DNA of 64,000 bases from Sphingomonas sp. Leaf343 (GCF_001423765.1 NZ_LMPG01000015.1:124001-188000), one strand, 5' to 3'. Positions 17,577 to 27,032 are shown, numbered from the stretch's first letter. A program made the numbers and translations. Notes: a model not told the origin generated them from the sequence alone.

Positions 17577-18071
17577 ATGCCACAGATTTCCCAGATCGCC
17601 GCCACCTATGCGTCGCAGATCTTCTGGCTGCTCATCACCTTCGGCCTGCTCTACTTCGTGGTGGGCAAGGGGATGGTGACGAAGATCGTCGCCACGGTCG
17701 ACGCCCGCGAGGCGAAGATCGAGGGCGATCTCGCCGCTGCCGAAGCCGCCCGTCGTCAGGCGGACACGGTCGAGGACGCGTGGCGGGCGCAGATGGAAGC
17801 GGCGCGCGTCGCTGCGGCCGCTGAGACGGCGGCTGCCAAGGCGCAGGCGACCCAGTCGGCCGAGGCTCAGGTCAAGGCGGCGGACGCCAGCCTGGCCGAG
17901 CGTCTGGGCCATCATGATTTCGCGATCGCCAACGCCAAGGCGGAGGCGCTCGCCAATCTGGACACCGTGGCGGCCGAAGCGGCGCAGCAACTGGTGGCGA
18001 AGCTGTCCGGCATCGACGTCAGCGTCGATCAGGCGGCGCATGCGGTTCGCGAGGTAAGGGCACATGGCTAA
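17577..18071 (+). CDS. atpF': F0F1 ATP synthase subunit b' (peripheral stalk)
   Basis: This is one of two b-type stalk subunits, as in photosynthetic and many alphaproteobacterial ATP synthases where b and b' form a heterodimer. The 164-residue protein has one N-terminal membrane helix (QIFWLLITFGLLYFVVGKGM) and a long Ala/Glu/Arg-rich helix for the coiled coil to F1. The ATG at 17577 is preceded by GAAGGAAG. The longer in-frame start upstream is not conserved. The 3' end overlaps the next gene by 8 bases. Confidence 0.93.
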   Translation: MPQISQIAATYASQIFWLLITFGLLYFVVGKGMVTKIVATVDAREAKIEGDLAAAEAARRQADTVEDAWRAQMEAARVAAAAETAAAKAQATQSAEAQVKAADASLAERLGHHDFAIANAKAEALANLDTVAAEAAQQLVAKLSGIDVSVDQAAHAVREVRAHG

Positions 18072-18687
18072 TCCCGGTTTCAGCGCCGACGCGGTGAACT
18101 CCACCTCCCTGACCGAACGCCCGATCAAGGACGAGGACGGTCTGGAACATGGTACCGCCGGCACTGTCGCGGGTGGTGAGGAGCATGTCGCATCGCCGAC
18201 TGCGCTCGGGTTCGATTCGACGGGCTGGGTGGCGATCGCCGCGATCGTCGTGCTCATCATCATGCTGGTGAAGAAGGTGCCCGCCGCGATCGGCGGGATG
18301 CTGGACACCCGCATCGCCGCGATCCGGTCACAGCTGGACGAGGCGTCGAAGCTGCGCGCCGAAGCGGAGGCGCTGCGTGCCGAATACGAGGCGAAGGCCA
18401 GGGCCGCCGAAGCCGATGCCGAGACGATGCGCGCCCATGCGCATCAGGAAGCACACCAGATCCTCGTCAAGGCGAAGGCCGATGCCGAGGCGCTGATGGA
18501 GCGTCGGGCCAAAATGGCCGAGGACAAGATCGCCGCCGCCGAGCGCGCCGCGATCGCCGAAGTCCGTGCCCGCGCGGCGGACGCCGCCGCCAGGGCGGCG
18601 GGTCTGCTGATCGCGGAGCATCACGGCGTGGATGCCGACCGGCGCATGATCGACCGCACGATCGCCGGGCTCGGCCGCCCGAACTGA
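18064..18687 (+). CDS. atpF: F0F1 ATP synthase subunit b (peripheral stalk)
   Basis: This second b-type subunit has 207 residues. It has an unusually long polar N-terminal segment of about 55 residues before the membrane helix (WVAIAAIVVLIIMLVKKVPAAI). The conserved DTRIAAIRSQLDEA segment and a long Ala/Glu-rich coiled coil follow. The start overlaps the b' gene by 8 bases, consistent with coupled production of the two partners. It ends the F0 operon; the F1 genes (atpHAGDC) are not in the window, as usual in alphaproteobacteria. Confidence 0.93.
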   Translation: MANPGFSADAVNSTSLTERPIKDEDGLEHGTAGTVAGGEEHVASPTALGFDSTGWVAIAAIVVLIIMLVKKVPAAIGGMLDTRIAAIRSQLDEASKLRAEAEALRAEYEAKARAAEADAETMRAHAHQEAHQILVKAKADAEALMERRAKMAEDKIAAAERAAIAEVRARAADAAARAAGLLIAEHHGVDADRRMIDRTIAGLGRPN

Positions 18688-18735
18688 TCCCAGATCGGAA
18701 GGGGCGGGCGCAGGATCGTCCTTCCCCCTTCGCTC

Positions 18736-18837
18736 GTGCCAGCATGGCTGTGGCACGTAATCGATTCCTGTAAGCGTTGGCCAAGGGCTAGCGGCAGGAA
18801 GGGCAGACCGCCTCTTTCGGGTTTCCGGCGGTCCTGC
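18736..18837 (+). promoter_or_regulatory. Structured leader upstream of the Gdx/SugE exporter
   Basis: The 183-base gap before the SMR gene holds two hairpins: GTGCCA (18736-18741) with TGGCAC (18751-18756), and a 10-bp stem with one bulged base pairing 18803-18812 with 18827-18837. SugE/Gdx genes in many bacteria are controlled by guanidine riboswitches. I do not see the conserved cores of guanidine-I, -II (ACGR loops) or -III here, so no riboswitch class is assigned. Confidence 0.4.
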
Positions 18838-18870
18838 TTGTGTATCGAGCCCGTGGGAGGAACCCCGCGC

Positions 18871-19191
18871 ATGTCCTGGCTCATACTCGCCGTCGCCGTC
18901 GTCACCGAAATCATCTGGGCACTCAGCCTGAAATGGGCCGCCACCGTCGCCACGTGGCAGGCGTCCAGCGTTCCGATCGTGCTCAGCTTCGTCAATATGG
19001 GCCTGCTCGCGCTCGCGATGCGGGGCCTGCCCGCCGGCACCGCCTATGCGGTCTGGACGGGACTTGGCGCAGTCGGCGTCATCATCGGTGGCGTATTCCT
19101 GTTCGGCGATCGCGTGTCGGCGGTGCAAGCCGGCTTTATGACGCTGACCGTGATCGGCGTCGTGGGCACGAAATTGTTCGCGCAGGCCTGA
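18871..19191 (+). CDS. gdx: SMR-family exporter, Gdx/SugE (guanidinium) type
   Basis: Small multidrug resistance proteins are four-helix antiparallel dimers exchanging substrate for protons. The 106-residue sequence has the essential E13 and the neighbouring W16 (VTEIIWA). It also has the loop/helix-3 signature GTAYAVWTGLGAVG, which is diagnostic of the guanidinium-exporting Gdx clade rather than the quaternary-ammonium Qac clade. The ATG at 18871 is preceded by GGGAGGA. It is a single gene with a structured leader. Nitrogen-rich substrates other than guanidinium are possible for some SugE members. Confidence 0.88.
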   Translation: MSWLILAVAVVTEIIWALSLKWAATVATWQASSVPIVLSFVNMGLLALAMRGLPAGTAYAVWTGLGAVGVIIGGVFLFGDRVSAVQAGFMTLTVIGVVGTKLFAQA

Positions 19192-19355
19192 CGACGGGCG
19201 TGGCCTGTTTCTCCGGCTCCGCATGCCAACGAGGTATATATAGGGCGGGCGACAGAACTCCGGCCGAAAGCGGTCAGCGCCATTCGCCATAATCGTCAGT
19301 GTCACCGATCGCGGAACGGTGGCGCGTGACTCCCGCAATCCCTAGATCACCGTCG

Positions 19356-21281
19356 ATGTCGACCGACCGTTTCAACGAAGAGAAATCCACCTACGTTCTG
19401 CGCGGCTCTGACACGCCCGATCTCGATGCGGGTGTGGCGGCGATCCGCAACGTGCTGAAGACGCTGCCGCAGCGATCCGGCGTGTACCGGATGCAGGACG
19501 CGCGCGGCGACGTGCTGTACATCGGCAAGGCGCGATCGCTGAAACAGCGCGTCGCCAACTATACGCAGATCAAGGCGTTGCCGAAGCGGCTCCAGCGAAT
19601 GGTGTCGCAGACGCGGTCGATGACGATCGTCACGACCAACAACGAGGCGGAGGCGCTGCTGCTGGAGGCGCAACTCATCAAGCGCTACCGCCCCGCCTAC
19701 AACGTGCTGTTGCGCGACGACAAGAGCTTCCCGTTCATCCTGTTGCGCGCCGATACCGATTTTCCGCGTGTGCAGAAGCATCGTGGCGCGCGGCGGGCGG
19801 TCGGCAACTATTATGGGCCGTTCGCCAGCGCCGGTAGCGTCAACAACACGCTGAACGCATTGCAGAAACTGTTCCTGCTCCGGTCGTGCACCGACGGTTT
19901 CTTCAAGACGCGCGACCGGCCCTGTCTGTTGTATCAGATCAAGCGCTGCTCCGCGCCGTGCGTGGGCCGCATCGACAAGGCTGGCTATGCCGAACTGGTC
20001 GGCGATGCGAAGGACTTCCTAGCGGGCAAGTCGACGCAGGTGCAGGCGAAGCTCGGCGCGCAGATGCAGGCCGCGGCCGAGAACATGGACTTCGAACTGG
20101 CCGCGTTGCTGCGCGACCGTTTGAAGGCGCTGACCTTCGTGCAGGGGACGCAGGCGATCAACGCGGAGGGGGTCGGCGATGCCGACGTTTTCGCGCTGGC
20201 GTGCAAGGACGGGCTGACCGGTATCCAGGCGTTCTTCATCCGTGGCGGGCAGAATTGGGGACATCGCAGCTTCTTTCCGGCCCACACTGCCGAGGTGCCG
20301 GAGGAGGAGGTGCTGGTCAGCTTCCTGACCCAATTCTACGAGGATGTGCCGCCCGCCCGCCAGATCCTGCTCGACCGCGAGTTGGGCGAGGGCGAGTTGC
20401 TGGCGCAGGCGCTGGGCGATGCCGCCGGTTACAAGGTGACCTTGTCGGTCCCGCAGCGGGGCGATCGCCGCCGCCTGATGGAGCAGGCAAAGCGCAACGC
20501 GATCGAGGCTTTGGAACGGCGTCTGGCCGAATCGACCACGCAGGCGAAGCTGTTGCGGGAGGTCGCCGAGCTGTTCGACCTGCCCGAGCCGCCCGACCGG
20601 ATCGAGGTCTACGACAACAGCCATATTCAGGGCACGAACGCGTTGGGTGCGATGGTCGTCGCGGGGCCGGAGGGGTTCCGCAAAGGCCAGTATCGCAAGT
20701 TCAACATCAAGGGGAACGAGGCGCGCACCGACGATGATTTCGGCATGATGCGGGAGGTCTTCCGCCGCCGCTTCGCCCGCCAGCTGGAGGAGGCGCCCGA
20801 TCGCGACGCCGTGGGGAAAGACGGGGCGATGTGGCCCGATCTGGTGCTGATCGACGGCGGTCGGGGTCAGTTGAACGCAGCGAAGTCGGTGCTGGAGGAT
20901 CTGGGTATCGAGGACGTGTGCCTCGTCGGCGTCGCCAAGGGTCCGCATCACGGCCGCGACGGACGCGAGGTGTTCCATATGATGGACGGGCGCGAGTTCC
21001 AGCTGCCGGTCAATGCGCCCGTGCTGTTCTACCTCCAGCGGCTGCGCGACGAGGTCCACCGCTTCGCGATCGGGGCGCACCGGGAAAAGCGGGCGAAGGC
21101 GATCGGTGCGTCGCCGCTGGACGAGGTGCCCGGCATCGGTCCGGCGCGCAAGAAGGCGCTGCTGATGCATTTCGGCACCGGTCGGGCGGTCCGCAACGCC
21201 AGCCTCGACGATCTCAAACGCGCGCCGGGCGTTTCGGCCGGCGTCGCGCAACAGGTGTACGACTTCTATCACGCGCGCTGA
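19356..21281 (+). CDS. uvrC: Excinuclease ABC subunit C
   Basis: UvrC makes both incisions around a lesion after UvrAB loading in nucleotide excision repair. The 641-residue protein has the N-terminal GIY-YIG nuclease (about 34-115; here SGVYRM and VLYIGKARSLKQR). It also has a Cys-bearing region (RSCTDGFFKTRDRPCLLYQIKRCSAPC), the UVR motif that contacts UvrB (QMQAAAENMDFELAALLRDR), the RNase H-like 5' nuclease domain (EVYDNSHIQGTNALGAMVV, LVLIDGGRGQLNAA) and C-terminal HhH repeats (VPGIGPARKKALL). The ATG at 19356 is used because the 57-base extension upstream is not conserved. Confidence 0.98.
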   Translation: MSTDRFNEEKSTYVLRGSDTPDLDAGVAAIRNVLKTLPQRSGVYRMQDARGDVLYIGKARSLKQRVANYTQIKALPKRLQRMVSQTRSMTIVTTNNEAEALLLEAQLIKRYRPAYNVLLRDDKSFPFILLRADTDFPRVQKHRGARRAVGNYYGPFASAGSVNNTLNALQKLFLLRSCTDGFFKTRDRPCLLYQIKRCSAPCVGRIDKAGYAELVGDAKDFLAGKSTQVQAKLGAQMQAAAENMDFELAALLRDRLKALTFVQGTQAINAEGVGDADVFALACKDGLTGIQAFFIRGGQNWGHRSFFPAHTAEVPEEEVLVSFLTQFYEDVPPARQILLDRELGEGELLAQALGDAAGYKVTLSVPQRGDRRRLMEQAKRNAIEALERRLAESTTQAKLLREVAELFDLPEPPDRIEVYDNSHIQGTNALGAMVVAGPEGFRKGQYRKFNIKGNEARTDDDFGMMREVFRRRFARQLEEAPDRDAVGKDGAMWPDLVLIDGGRGQLNAAKSVLEDLGIEDVCLVGVAKGPHHGRDGREVFHMMDGREFQLPVNAPVLFYLQRLRDEVHRFAIGAHREKRAKAIGASPLDEVPGIGPARKKALLMHFGTGRAVRNASLDDLKRAPGVSAGVAQQVYDFYHAR

Positions 21282-21418
21282 CCGGACGCGCGCTTGCGGC
21301 CGGGTGGCTTCGGGCGAATGCGCGATCCGCGGCGGCATCTGCACCGGAACGACACAGGATCAGCGATTGCGATGCGCTGCCGAGCGGCTAAGCTGGCAAT
21401 CGGGTTCCGGGGGTGAAT

Positions 21419-24214
21419 ATGGTTCGATATGGGTTGCTGCTGGGGGCGTGCATGGTCGCGGCCCCCGCATTCGCGAGCGAGACGCCTCTGTATCGGGCCG
21501 CGCCGGCCTGGATAAAGGCCGCCGCACCGATCGATGCGGCGAAGCTGGATGCGGCATCGCCGGTGATCGTCCTGTTCGACAATCAGCAGCGGCTGGAGGA
21601 CGGACAGGTCTGGTCCTATGTCGACACCGCCACGCGCATCGCCTCGCCGGAAATGCTCACGCAGGCGGGAACGCTGACCGCGTCGTGGCAGCCGGATCAG
21701 GGCGACCTGATCGTCCACCGCGTCCAGATCCTGCGCGGTGGCGAGACGATCGACGTGCTGGCGGGTGGCAGGCGCTTCACCGTGCTGCGTCGTGAGGAGC
21801 GGCTGGAACGGCTGGAGATGAACGGCGTCCTGACCGCGACGCTGGCGGTGGAGGGGTTGCGGCTGGGTGACGTGCTGCGCCTGACGATCTCGACCACCAA
21901 CAAGGACGCGGCGCTGGCCGGCAAGGTGCAGACGATCGCGCAGCTTCCGGTTACGCCGGTCCGCGCCGGTTTCGCCCGCATCCGCATGAGCTGGCCGGAA
22001 AAGGACCCGGTCCAGTGGAAGACCTACGCCGACGGGGCCAAGCCGGTCGTCACCACGGCCGACGGGTATCGCGAGCTGACGTTCGACGGCATCCTGCCCA
22101 AGCAACCCGAACTCCCGAACGACATGCCGGTGCGGTTCGTCCGGCCGCCGATCGTGGAGGCGACCAGCTTCGCCGGCTGGGCGTCCGTGTCTCAGACGAT
22201 GGCCCCGCTCTACGCCACCGCCGGCCTGATCCCGGCAGGCAGCCCGCTGGCCGCCGAGGTGGCGAAGATCGCCGCCGCGACGCCCGATCCGCTGAAGCGC
22301 GCCGCCCTTGCGCTGGAACTGGTGCAGGGCAAGATCCGCTATCTGTTCAACGGCATGGCGGGTGGCAACTACACGCCGCAAAAGCCCGCCGACACCTGGT
22401 CGCTGCGCTATGGCGATTGCAAGGCCAAGACGCTGTTGCTGCTGGCGATCCTGCATGCACTGACGATCGACGCGGAGCCGGCGACCGCGCCGGCGCAGGC
22501 CGGCGACGTGTTCGACGGTCGCCTGCCCTCCGCCGCCGCGTTCGACCACGTCATCGTCAAGGCGACCGTCGGTGCGGAGACGCTGTGGCTCGACGGTACG
22601 ATGACGGGCGTGACGCTGGCCGACATCCGCGACGTGCCGACCTTCCGCCACGTCCTGCCGATCCGCGCCGCCGGATCGGACCTGATCGCGGTGCCGTTCC
22701 ATCCCGATGCCCGGCCGGAGGTCGAGGCCGCGGTGGAATACGACCAGCGGGCCGGCGTATCGCTGCCGACGCTGGTCACCGTGACGATGAAGGTGCGGGG
22801 ACAGAGCGGGTCGATGATGAACCTCGTCGCGCAGCAGGCGACGCCGGACCAGAAGCGCGACATGGTGCAGAAGATGGTCGGCAACGTCGTGTCCGACGCC
22901 CGTCTGACCGACCAGTCGCTGACCTATGACGAGGCGACCGGCGTCGCAACGGTCACCGGCCGCGGCATCGTCGGCAGCCAGTGGGGCAAGGATCGCGGCC
23001 GCTGGCGCACGGCGATCGAGGGCACGATGTCCGACATCGCTTTCACGCCCGATCGTGGCCGGGCGGCGTGGCGCACGATCCCGGTCGCGGTCGGCCCGGC
23101 CAAGCGGATGGTGATGCACACCCGCCTCCTGTTGCCGCAGGGTGGCAAAGGCTTCACGCTGGAGGGCGACCGGACGCTGGATGATGTGATCGCCGGCCGC
23201 CACATCGTCCGCAAGACGACCCTCGCGGGCGACCTGCTGACGGTGGATGATGAGCTGACCACGGTCGCGCCGGAGATCGCACCCGCGGACATCCCCGCCA
23301 CCCGAGCACGGGTCGCGCTGGCGAAGACGCGGACGTTGCAGGCGGCGGCCCCCGTCGACCTGCCGTCGCGGTTTGCGGTGGTTGCGGAGGCGCGGCGATC
23401 GGGCGCGCTGAAGCCGCTGCTCGCGGCATATGCCAAAGCGATCGCCAACGATCCGGAGGATGTGGCGGTCTACACCAATCGCGCCGCCTTCCTCGCGGGC
23501 ACCTATGACCGCCCGGCCGCGATCGTGGACATGACCAGGGCGCTGTCGATCGAACCGACGATCGACACCTATCTCTGGCGCGCCTCGCTGTACGAGCAGG
23601 GCGGCGATACCGCGAAGCAGCGCGCCGATCTGGACGAGGCGTTGCAGCTCGATCCGTCCTCCTATGCCGCGATCAATGCGATGGCGCGCTATCGCCTCGA
23701 TGCGGGCGACAAGGATGCCGCGATCGCGATGATTCAGGAGCGCGTCGACGCTGGCGGCAAGGACGCGGGCTATTACATGGCGGCGAAGGCCGACCTGCTC
23801 GCCCGCGCCGGCGACAGGGACGCGGCATTGGTCGCGATCGACGAGGCGGTGAAGGAAAGTCCGGGCAGCGCGCAATTCCTGAACTCGCGCTGCTGGATCA
23901 AGGGCACGCTGAACGTCCAGCTCGATACCGCGCTGAAGGATTGTACCCGCTCGATCGAACTCAGCGAAAATCGCGTGTCGGCGCTCGATAGCCGGGCGAT
24001 GGTCTATTACCGGATGAACCGGTTCGACGACGCGCTGGCGGACCTGACCGCCGCACTGGATGACGCGCCGGAACTGGCCGGCAGCCTCTACATGCGCGGC
24101 ATCATCCGCGGCAAACAGGGGGCTGGGCCGGAGGCGAAGGCGGATCTGGCGTCGGCCCGGCTGATCGCACCCCTGATCGACAAGGATTACCAGCGGTTCG
24201 GGATCAAGCCCTAG
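21419..24214 (+). CDS. Exported DUF3857 / transglutaminase-like / TPR protein
   Basis: This 931-residue protein has a Sec signal (MVRYGLLLGACMVAAPAFAS) and a DUF3857-type beta-rich domain (about 40-250). A transglutaminase-like domain follows with the full catalytic triad: C334 in GDCKAK, H377 in FDHVIV and D392 in LDGT. The C-terminal 270 residues form about six TPR-like helical pairs (NRAAFLAGTYDRPAAIVDMTRAL, MVYYRMNRFDDALADLTAAL). Proteins of this type are common in Sphingomonadales and Bacteroidetes. A periplasmic peptide-crosslinking or protease role is possible but not established. The ATG at 21419 is preferred; a GTG at 21413 is in frame. It stands alone. Confidence 0.82.
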   Translation: MVRYGLLLGACMVAAPAFASETPLYRAAPAWIKAAAPIDAAKLDAASPVIVLFDNQQRLEDGQVWSYVDTATRIASPEMLTQAGTLTASWQPDQGDLIVHRVQILRGGETIDVLAGGRRFTVLRREERLERLEMNGVLTATLAVEGLRLGDVLRLTISTTNKDAALAGKVQTIAQLPVTPVRAGFARIRMSWPEKDPVQWKTYADGAKPVVTTADGYRELTFDGILPKQPELPNDMPVRFVRPPIVEATSFAGWASVSQTMAPLYATAGLIPAGSPLAAEVAKIAAATPDPLKRAALALELVQGKIRYLFNGMAGGNYTPQKPADTWSLRYGDCKAKTLLLLAILHALTIDAEPATAPAQAGDVFDGRLPSAAAFDHVIVKATVGAETLWLDGTMTGVTLADIRDVPTFRHVLPIRAAGSDLIAVPFHPDARPEVEAAVEYDQRAGVSLPTLVTVTMKVRGQSGSMMNLVAQQATPDQKRDMVQKMVGNVVSDARLTDQSLTYDEATGVATVTGRGIVGSQWGKDRGRWRTAIEGTMSDIAFTPDRGRAAWRTIPVAVGPAKRMVMHTRLLLPQGGKGFTLEGDRTLDDVIAGRHIVRKTTLAGDLLTVDDELTTVAPEIAPADIPATRARVALAKTRTLQAAAPVDLPSRFAVVAEARRSGALKPLLAAYAKAIANDPEDVAVYTNRAAFLAGTYDRPAAIVDMTRALSIEPTIDTYLWRASLYEQGGDTAKQRADLDEALQLDPSSYAAINAMARYRLDAGDKDAAIAMIQERVDAGGKDAGYYMAAKADLLARAGDRDAALVAIDEAVKESPGSAQFLNSRCWIKGTLNVQLDTALKDCTRSIELSENRVSALDSRAMVYYRMNRFDDALADLTAALDDAPELAGSLYMRGIIRGKQGAGPEAKADLASARLIAPLIDKDYQRFGIKP

Positions 24215-24248
24215 GCCGAATGGGGCGAGAGGTGGTGGCTCGGGGGAG

Positions 24249-24267
24249 CCCCTCCTTAGGGGAGGGG
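24249..24267. terminator. GC-rich palindrome after the DUF3857/TPR gene
   Basis: CCCCTCC (24249-24255) pairs with GGAGGGG (24261-24267) around a 5-base loop. It lies 35 bases after the gene's stop and has no U-tract. It belongs to the set of CCCTCC-type hairpins seen after several genes here. Confidence 0.45.
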
Positions 24268-24348
24268 AGCCTGACGGGTCGGTGACTCCTGCCGCCCGTC
24301 TTCTCCGCCTTTGCGCTTTATTCACCACCCGGCGCTACGCCTGCGGCC

Positions 24349-25296
24349 ATGACGACCCCCGTCTTCCTCACCGTCGACACCGAGTTCGCCTGGCGTCACC
24401 ACAGCGCCGGCCTTGATGTCGACGGCATCTACGACCGCTCGCTGGAGCCGGCGGGCGTCGGCCTGTCCTACCAGCTCGAAAAGCTCGCCGAACATGGGCT
24501 GAAGGCGTGTTTCTTCGTCGATCCGATGCCCGCGATGACGTTCGGTCTCGCGCCCGTGCGCCGGATGGTCGACACGATCCTGGCGGCGGGGCAGGAGGTG
24601 CAGTTGCACCTGCACCCCAACTGGACGGCGGCGCGGGCGGGCGACCGGGGTGCGGCCTATGCCCGGTTCGCGCTGCACGAATACAGCCTGGCCGAGCAGC
24701 GCCACCTGATCGCCGGCGCGACCGACCTGTTGATGGCCGCCGGCGCACCCGCACCGATCGCGTTCCGTGCAGGGTCCTACGCCGCGAATGACGAAACGCT
24801 GGCGGCGCTCGGCGAACTCGGATTCGTGTACGACAGCAGCCATAACGGCGCGGAGCCGGACAGCCTGATCTCGCTGCCGCGCCGCCACATCGCCCCCGTC
24901 GCGCGGGAGGTGATCGAGATACCGGTGACGGTGATCGAGGACGCTCCCGGCAGCCTGCGCACCTTTCAGCTTTGCGCGCTGTCCTCCGGCGAAACCTATG
25001 ACGCGCTGGAACATGCCGCCGTCGCCGGCCATGCGGCGGTGACGATCGTCAGCCATGGCTTCGAACTCGCCAACCGCGCGGGCACCCGGGCCAATGCCGT
25101 CCATGTCCGCCGGTTCGAGGCGATGTGCGCGATGCTGGCGGACCTGCGCGACGTGCTGCCGACGCAGCATTTCGCCGACGACACGCCGCTGAAGCTGGAG
25201 CGGGACGACCGGCCGCTCGCACCCGATGCGCTGCGGACGCGGTGGCGGCAGGCCGAACAGCTCTGGTCGAATCTGGTGGAGGAGCGCGCGGCGTGA
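24349..25296 (+). CDS. Polysaccharide deacetylase-like (NodB-fold) protein
   Basis: The 315-residue protein starts directly with a NodB-type metal motif: TVDTEF (D9 and D10 region), then the paired histidines QLHLHPNW, the FRAGSYAAN segment and a terminal SHGFE motif. It has no signal peptide, so it is probably cytosolic or peripheral and acts on a sugar precursor or a lipid-linked saccharide rather than on wall polymer. The next gene, 7 bases downstream, encodes a GNAT-type acyltransferase, which suggests paired N-deacetylation and re-acylation of one sugar. The actual substrate cannot be read from the sequence. Confidence 0.8.
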   Translation: MTTPVFLTVDTEFAWRHHSAGLDVDGIYDRSLEPAGVGLSYQLEKLAEHGLKACFFVDPMPAMTFGLAPVRRMVDTILAAGQEVQLHLHPNWTAARAGDRGAAYARFALHEYSLAEQRHLIAGATDLLMAAGAPAPIAFRAGSYAANDETLAALGELGFVYDSSHNGAEPDSLISLPRRHIAPVAREVIEIPVTVIEDAPGSLRTFQLCALSSGETYDALEHAAVAGHAAVTIVSHGFELANRAGTRANAVHVRRFEAMCAMLADLRDVLPTQHFADDTPLKLERDDRPLAPDALRTRWRQAEQLWSNLVEERAA

Positions 25297-25303
25297 CCGG
25301 CCG

Positions 25304-26191
25304 ATGAGCGGCCCGGCGGCGCTGCGGCTACAGGTGGGTGCCCGCACGCTCGCGACGATCCCGCGCCGGCTGGTGCGGATCGGGCTGTCGCTCGACGAGG
25401 CGCTGGCGGGGCCTGTGCCCGTGTTGCCGCCGCTCGGCGACGCCCATGGGTATCGCATCACATCGTTGCCGGGGGACGCCGACGATCCCGGCGCGCTGCC
25501 GCATGGGCTGCTGCGTCACGTCCAGCAGCGTTACGTCCGCCGCTGGACCGACCTGACGATCGGGCATGACGCATGGCTGGCGGGCCTGTCCGCCAACGCT
25601 CGGTCCGGGTTGAAGCGCAAGGGCAGGAAGCTGGCCGGCGCGGGTCGGCTCGACATCCGCCGCTATGACGATCGCGCGGGGATCGCCGCCTTCCACGCGC
25701 TCGCCCGACCATTGTCGGCGGCGACCTATCAGGAAAAGCTTCTCGATGCGGGTCTGCCGGAGGACCCGGCCACGCTGCTCGCCGCCGCCGGTCGCGATGC
25801 GGTGCGTGCGTGGCTGATGCTGCTGGATGATCGTCCGATCGCCTATCTGTGCTGCACGGCGCAGGGGAGGGCCTTGCGATACGATCATGTCGGGCACGAT
25901 CCGGCATGGGGAGGCTGGTCGCCCGGCACGATCCTGCATGCCGCGGCGATGGCCGACCTGTTTACCGAACAGCGGTTCGCCCGCTTCGATTTCACGGAGG
26001 GGGATGGCCAGCACAAACGGCTGTTCGCGACCGGCGGCGTGGCGTGCGTCGACCTGCTGCTGCTGCGGCCGACCCTCGCGAACCGGAGCGCGCTGGGGGT
26101 GCTGACGGGATTCGAGGCCGGGGTCGGACTGGCGAAGCGGATGGCGACGGTGCCGGCATTGAGGCGGCTGGCCGACCACGTCCGGCGCTGA
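25304..26191 (+). CDS. GNAT-fold acyltransferase (FemAB/CelD-like)
   Basis: The 295-residue protein resembles the double-GNAT FemAB/CelD group. Features are a basic helix ([21 protein letters not shown]), an acyl-CoA-type core ([16 protein letters not shown], then [28 protein letters not shown]) and the conserved end [15 protein letters not shown]. The start ATG at 25304 lies 7 bases after the deacetylase stop; the longer open frame upstream would overlap that gene. Members of this group often act in exopolysaccharide or cell-wall assembly. Together with its neighbour it may exchange the acyl group on an amino sugar. Confidence 0.78.
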   Translation: MSGPAALRLQVGARTLATIPRRLVRIGLSLDEALAGPVPVLPPLGDAHGYRITSLPGDADDPGALPHGLLRHVQQRYVRRWTDLTIGHDAWLAGLSANARSGLKRKGRKLAGAGRLDIRRYDDRAGIAAFHALARPLSAATYQEKLLDAGLPEDPATLLAAAGRDAVRAWLMLLDDRPIAYLCCTAQGRALRYDHVGHDPAWGGWSPGTILHAAAMADLFTEQRFARFDFTEGDGQHKRLFATGGVACVDLLLLRPTLANRSALGVLTGFEAGVGLAKRMATVPALRRLADHVRR

Positions 26192-26256
26192 ATCCTGCCC
26201 ATGAACCGGGAGGATTAGCTTCAGCCGCCCGGCGCAACCCGCTACACCCGGCGGCG

Positions 26257-26988
26257 ATGCACCTCCTGACCGATGCCATCGTCCTCGCGACGCGCGCGCA
26301 TGGCGAGCATGGCCTCGTCGCCCGCGCGCTGACGCGGAACGACGGCGTCCAGCCCGGCTATGTCCGTGGCGGCCGGTCGCGGCGGCTGCGGCCGGTGCTG
26401 CAACCGGGCAATACGATCCGCGGCGAGTGGCGGGCGCGGACCGCGGAGCAGTTGCCCGCGCTGACGGTCGAGCCGCTGCACAGCCGCTCCGTCCTGCATG
26501 CCGAGCCGTTGCCCGCCGCCGGCATCATCTGGGTCACTGCCTTGACCGCCACCGCCCTGCCGGAGGCGCAGCCCTATCCACGCCTCCACGACGGGCTCGA
26601 CGGCGTATTGTCGGCGATCGAGGCGGCTCCGGCGGCGCGCGGCTGGGCGGGGGCGCTGGTCCGGTACGAATTGCTGCTGCTCGCCGAACTCGGCTTCGGC
26701 CTCGACCTGTCGGGCTGCGTTGCGACCGGCGCAACCGACGATCTCGCATTCGTCAGCCCCAGGAGCGGCGGTGCGGTCAGCCGCGCAGGGGCGGCCGGCT
26801 ATGAGCGTCAGCTGTTTTCGCTGCCCCGGTTCCTGATCGACGGGGGCCAGCCGGATGGCCCCGATCTGATCGCCGGCCTCGCCATCACCGGGCATTTTCT
26901 GGCGCGCGATATCCTGATCGACCGGCGGGCGGAGCCGCTCGCCGCGCGGGAGCGGCTGGTCGACCGGCTGAAGAGGGCGGTTGCGTGA
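26257..26988 (+). CDS. recO: DNA repair protein RecO
   Basis: RecO helps RecR load RecA onto SSB-coated gaps (RecFOR pathway) and anneals single strands. The 243-residue product has the N-terminal OB fold ([21 protein letters not shown], ending near residue 80) and the helical domain with the alphaproteobacterial [10 protein letters not shown] segment. It lacks the four-cysteine zinc finger found in some RecO proteins. The ATG at 26257 matches the usual start, two or three residues before the first strand; the long frame upstream belongs to the preceding gene's shadow. leuB begins 44 bases later. Confidence 0.9.
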   Translation: MHLLTDAIVLATRAHGEHGLVARALTRNDGVQPGYVRGGRSRRLRPVLQPGNTIRGEWRARTAEQLPALTVEPLHSRSVLHAEPLPAAGIIWVTALTATALPEAQPYPRLHDGLDGVLSAIEAAPAARGWAGALVRYELLLLAELGFGLDLSGCVATGATDDLAFVSPRSGGAVSRAGAAGYERQLFSLPRFLIDGGQPDGPDLIAGLAITGHFLARDILIDRRAEPLAARERLVDRLKRAVA

Positions 26989-27032
26989 CCGCGCCGGGGC
27001 CGCCAAGGGCGGGCGCGAACACAGGAGACGAC

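Noticed and set aside
18688..18870. Guanidine-I (ykkC) riboswitch before gdx
   Set aside because: The invariant CUAGGGUUCCG-like and CUGGUCCGAGAG segments are absent; a GGGCTAGCGG stretch is only a superficial match. Kept as an unclassified leader.
21269..24328. 1019-codon minus-strand open frame opposite the DUF3857/TPR gene
   Set aside because: The protein is low-complexity Arg/Gly/Asp-rich, and the plus-strand gene has a signal peptide, catalytic triad and repeats. High GC removes stops on the opposite strand.
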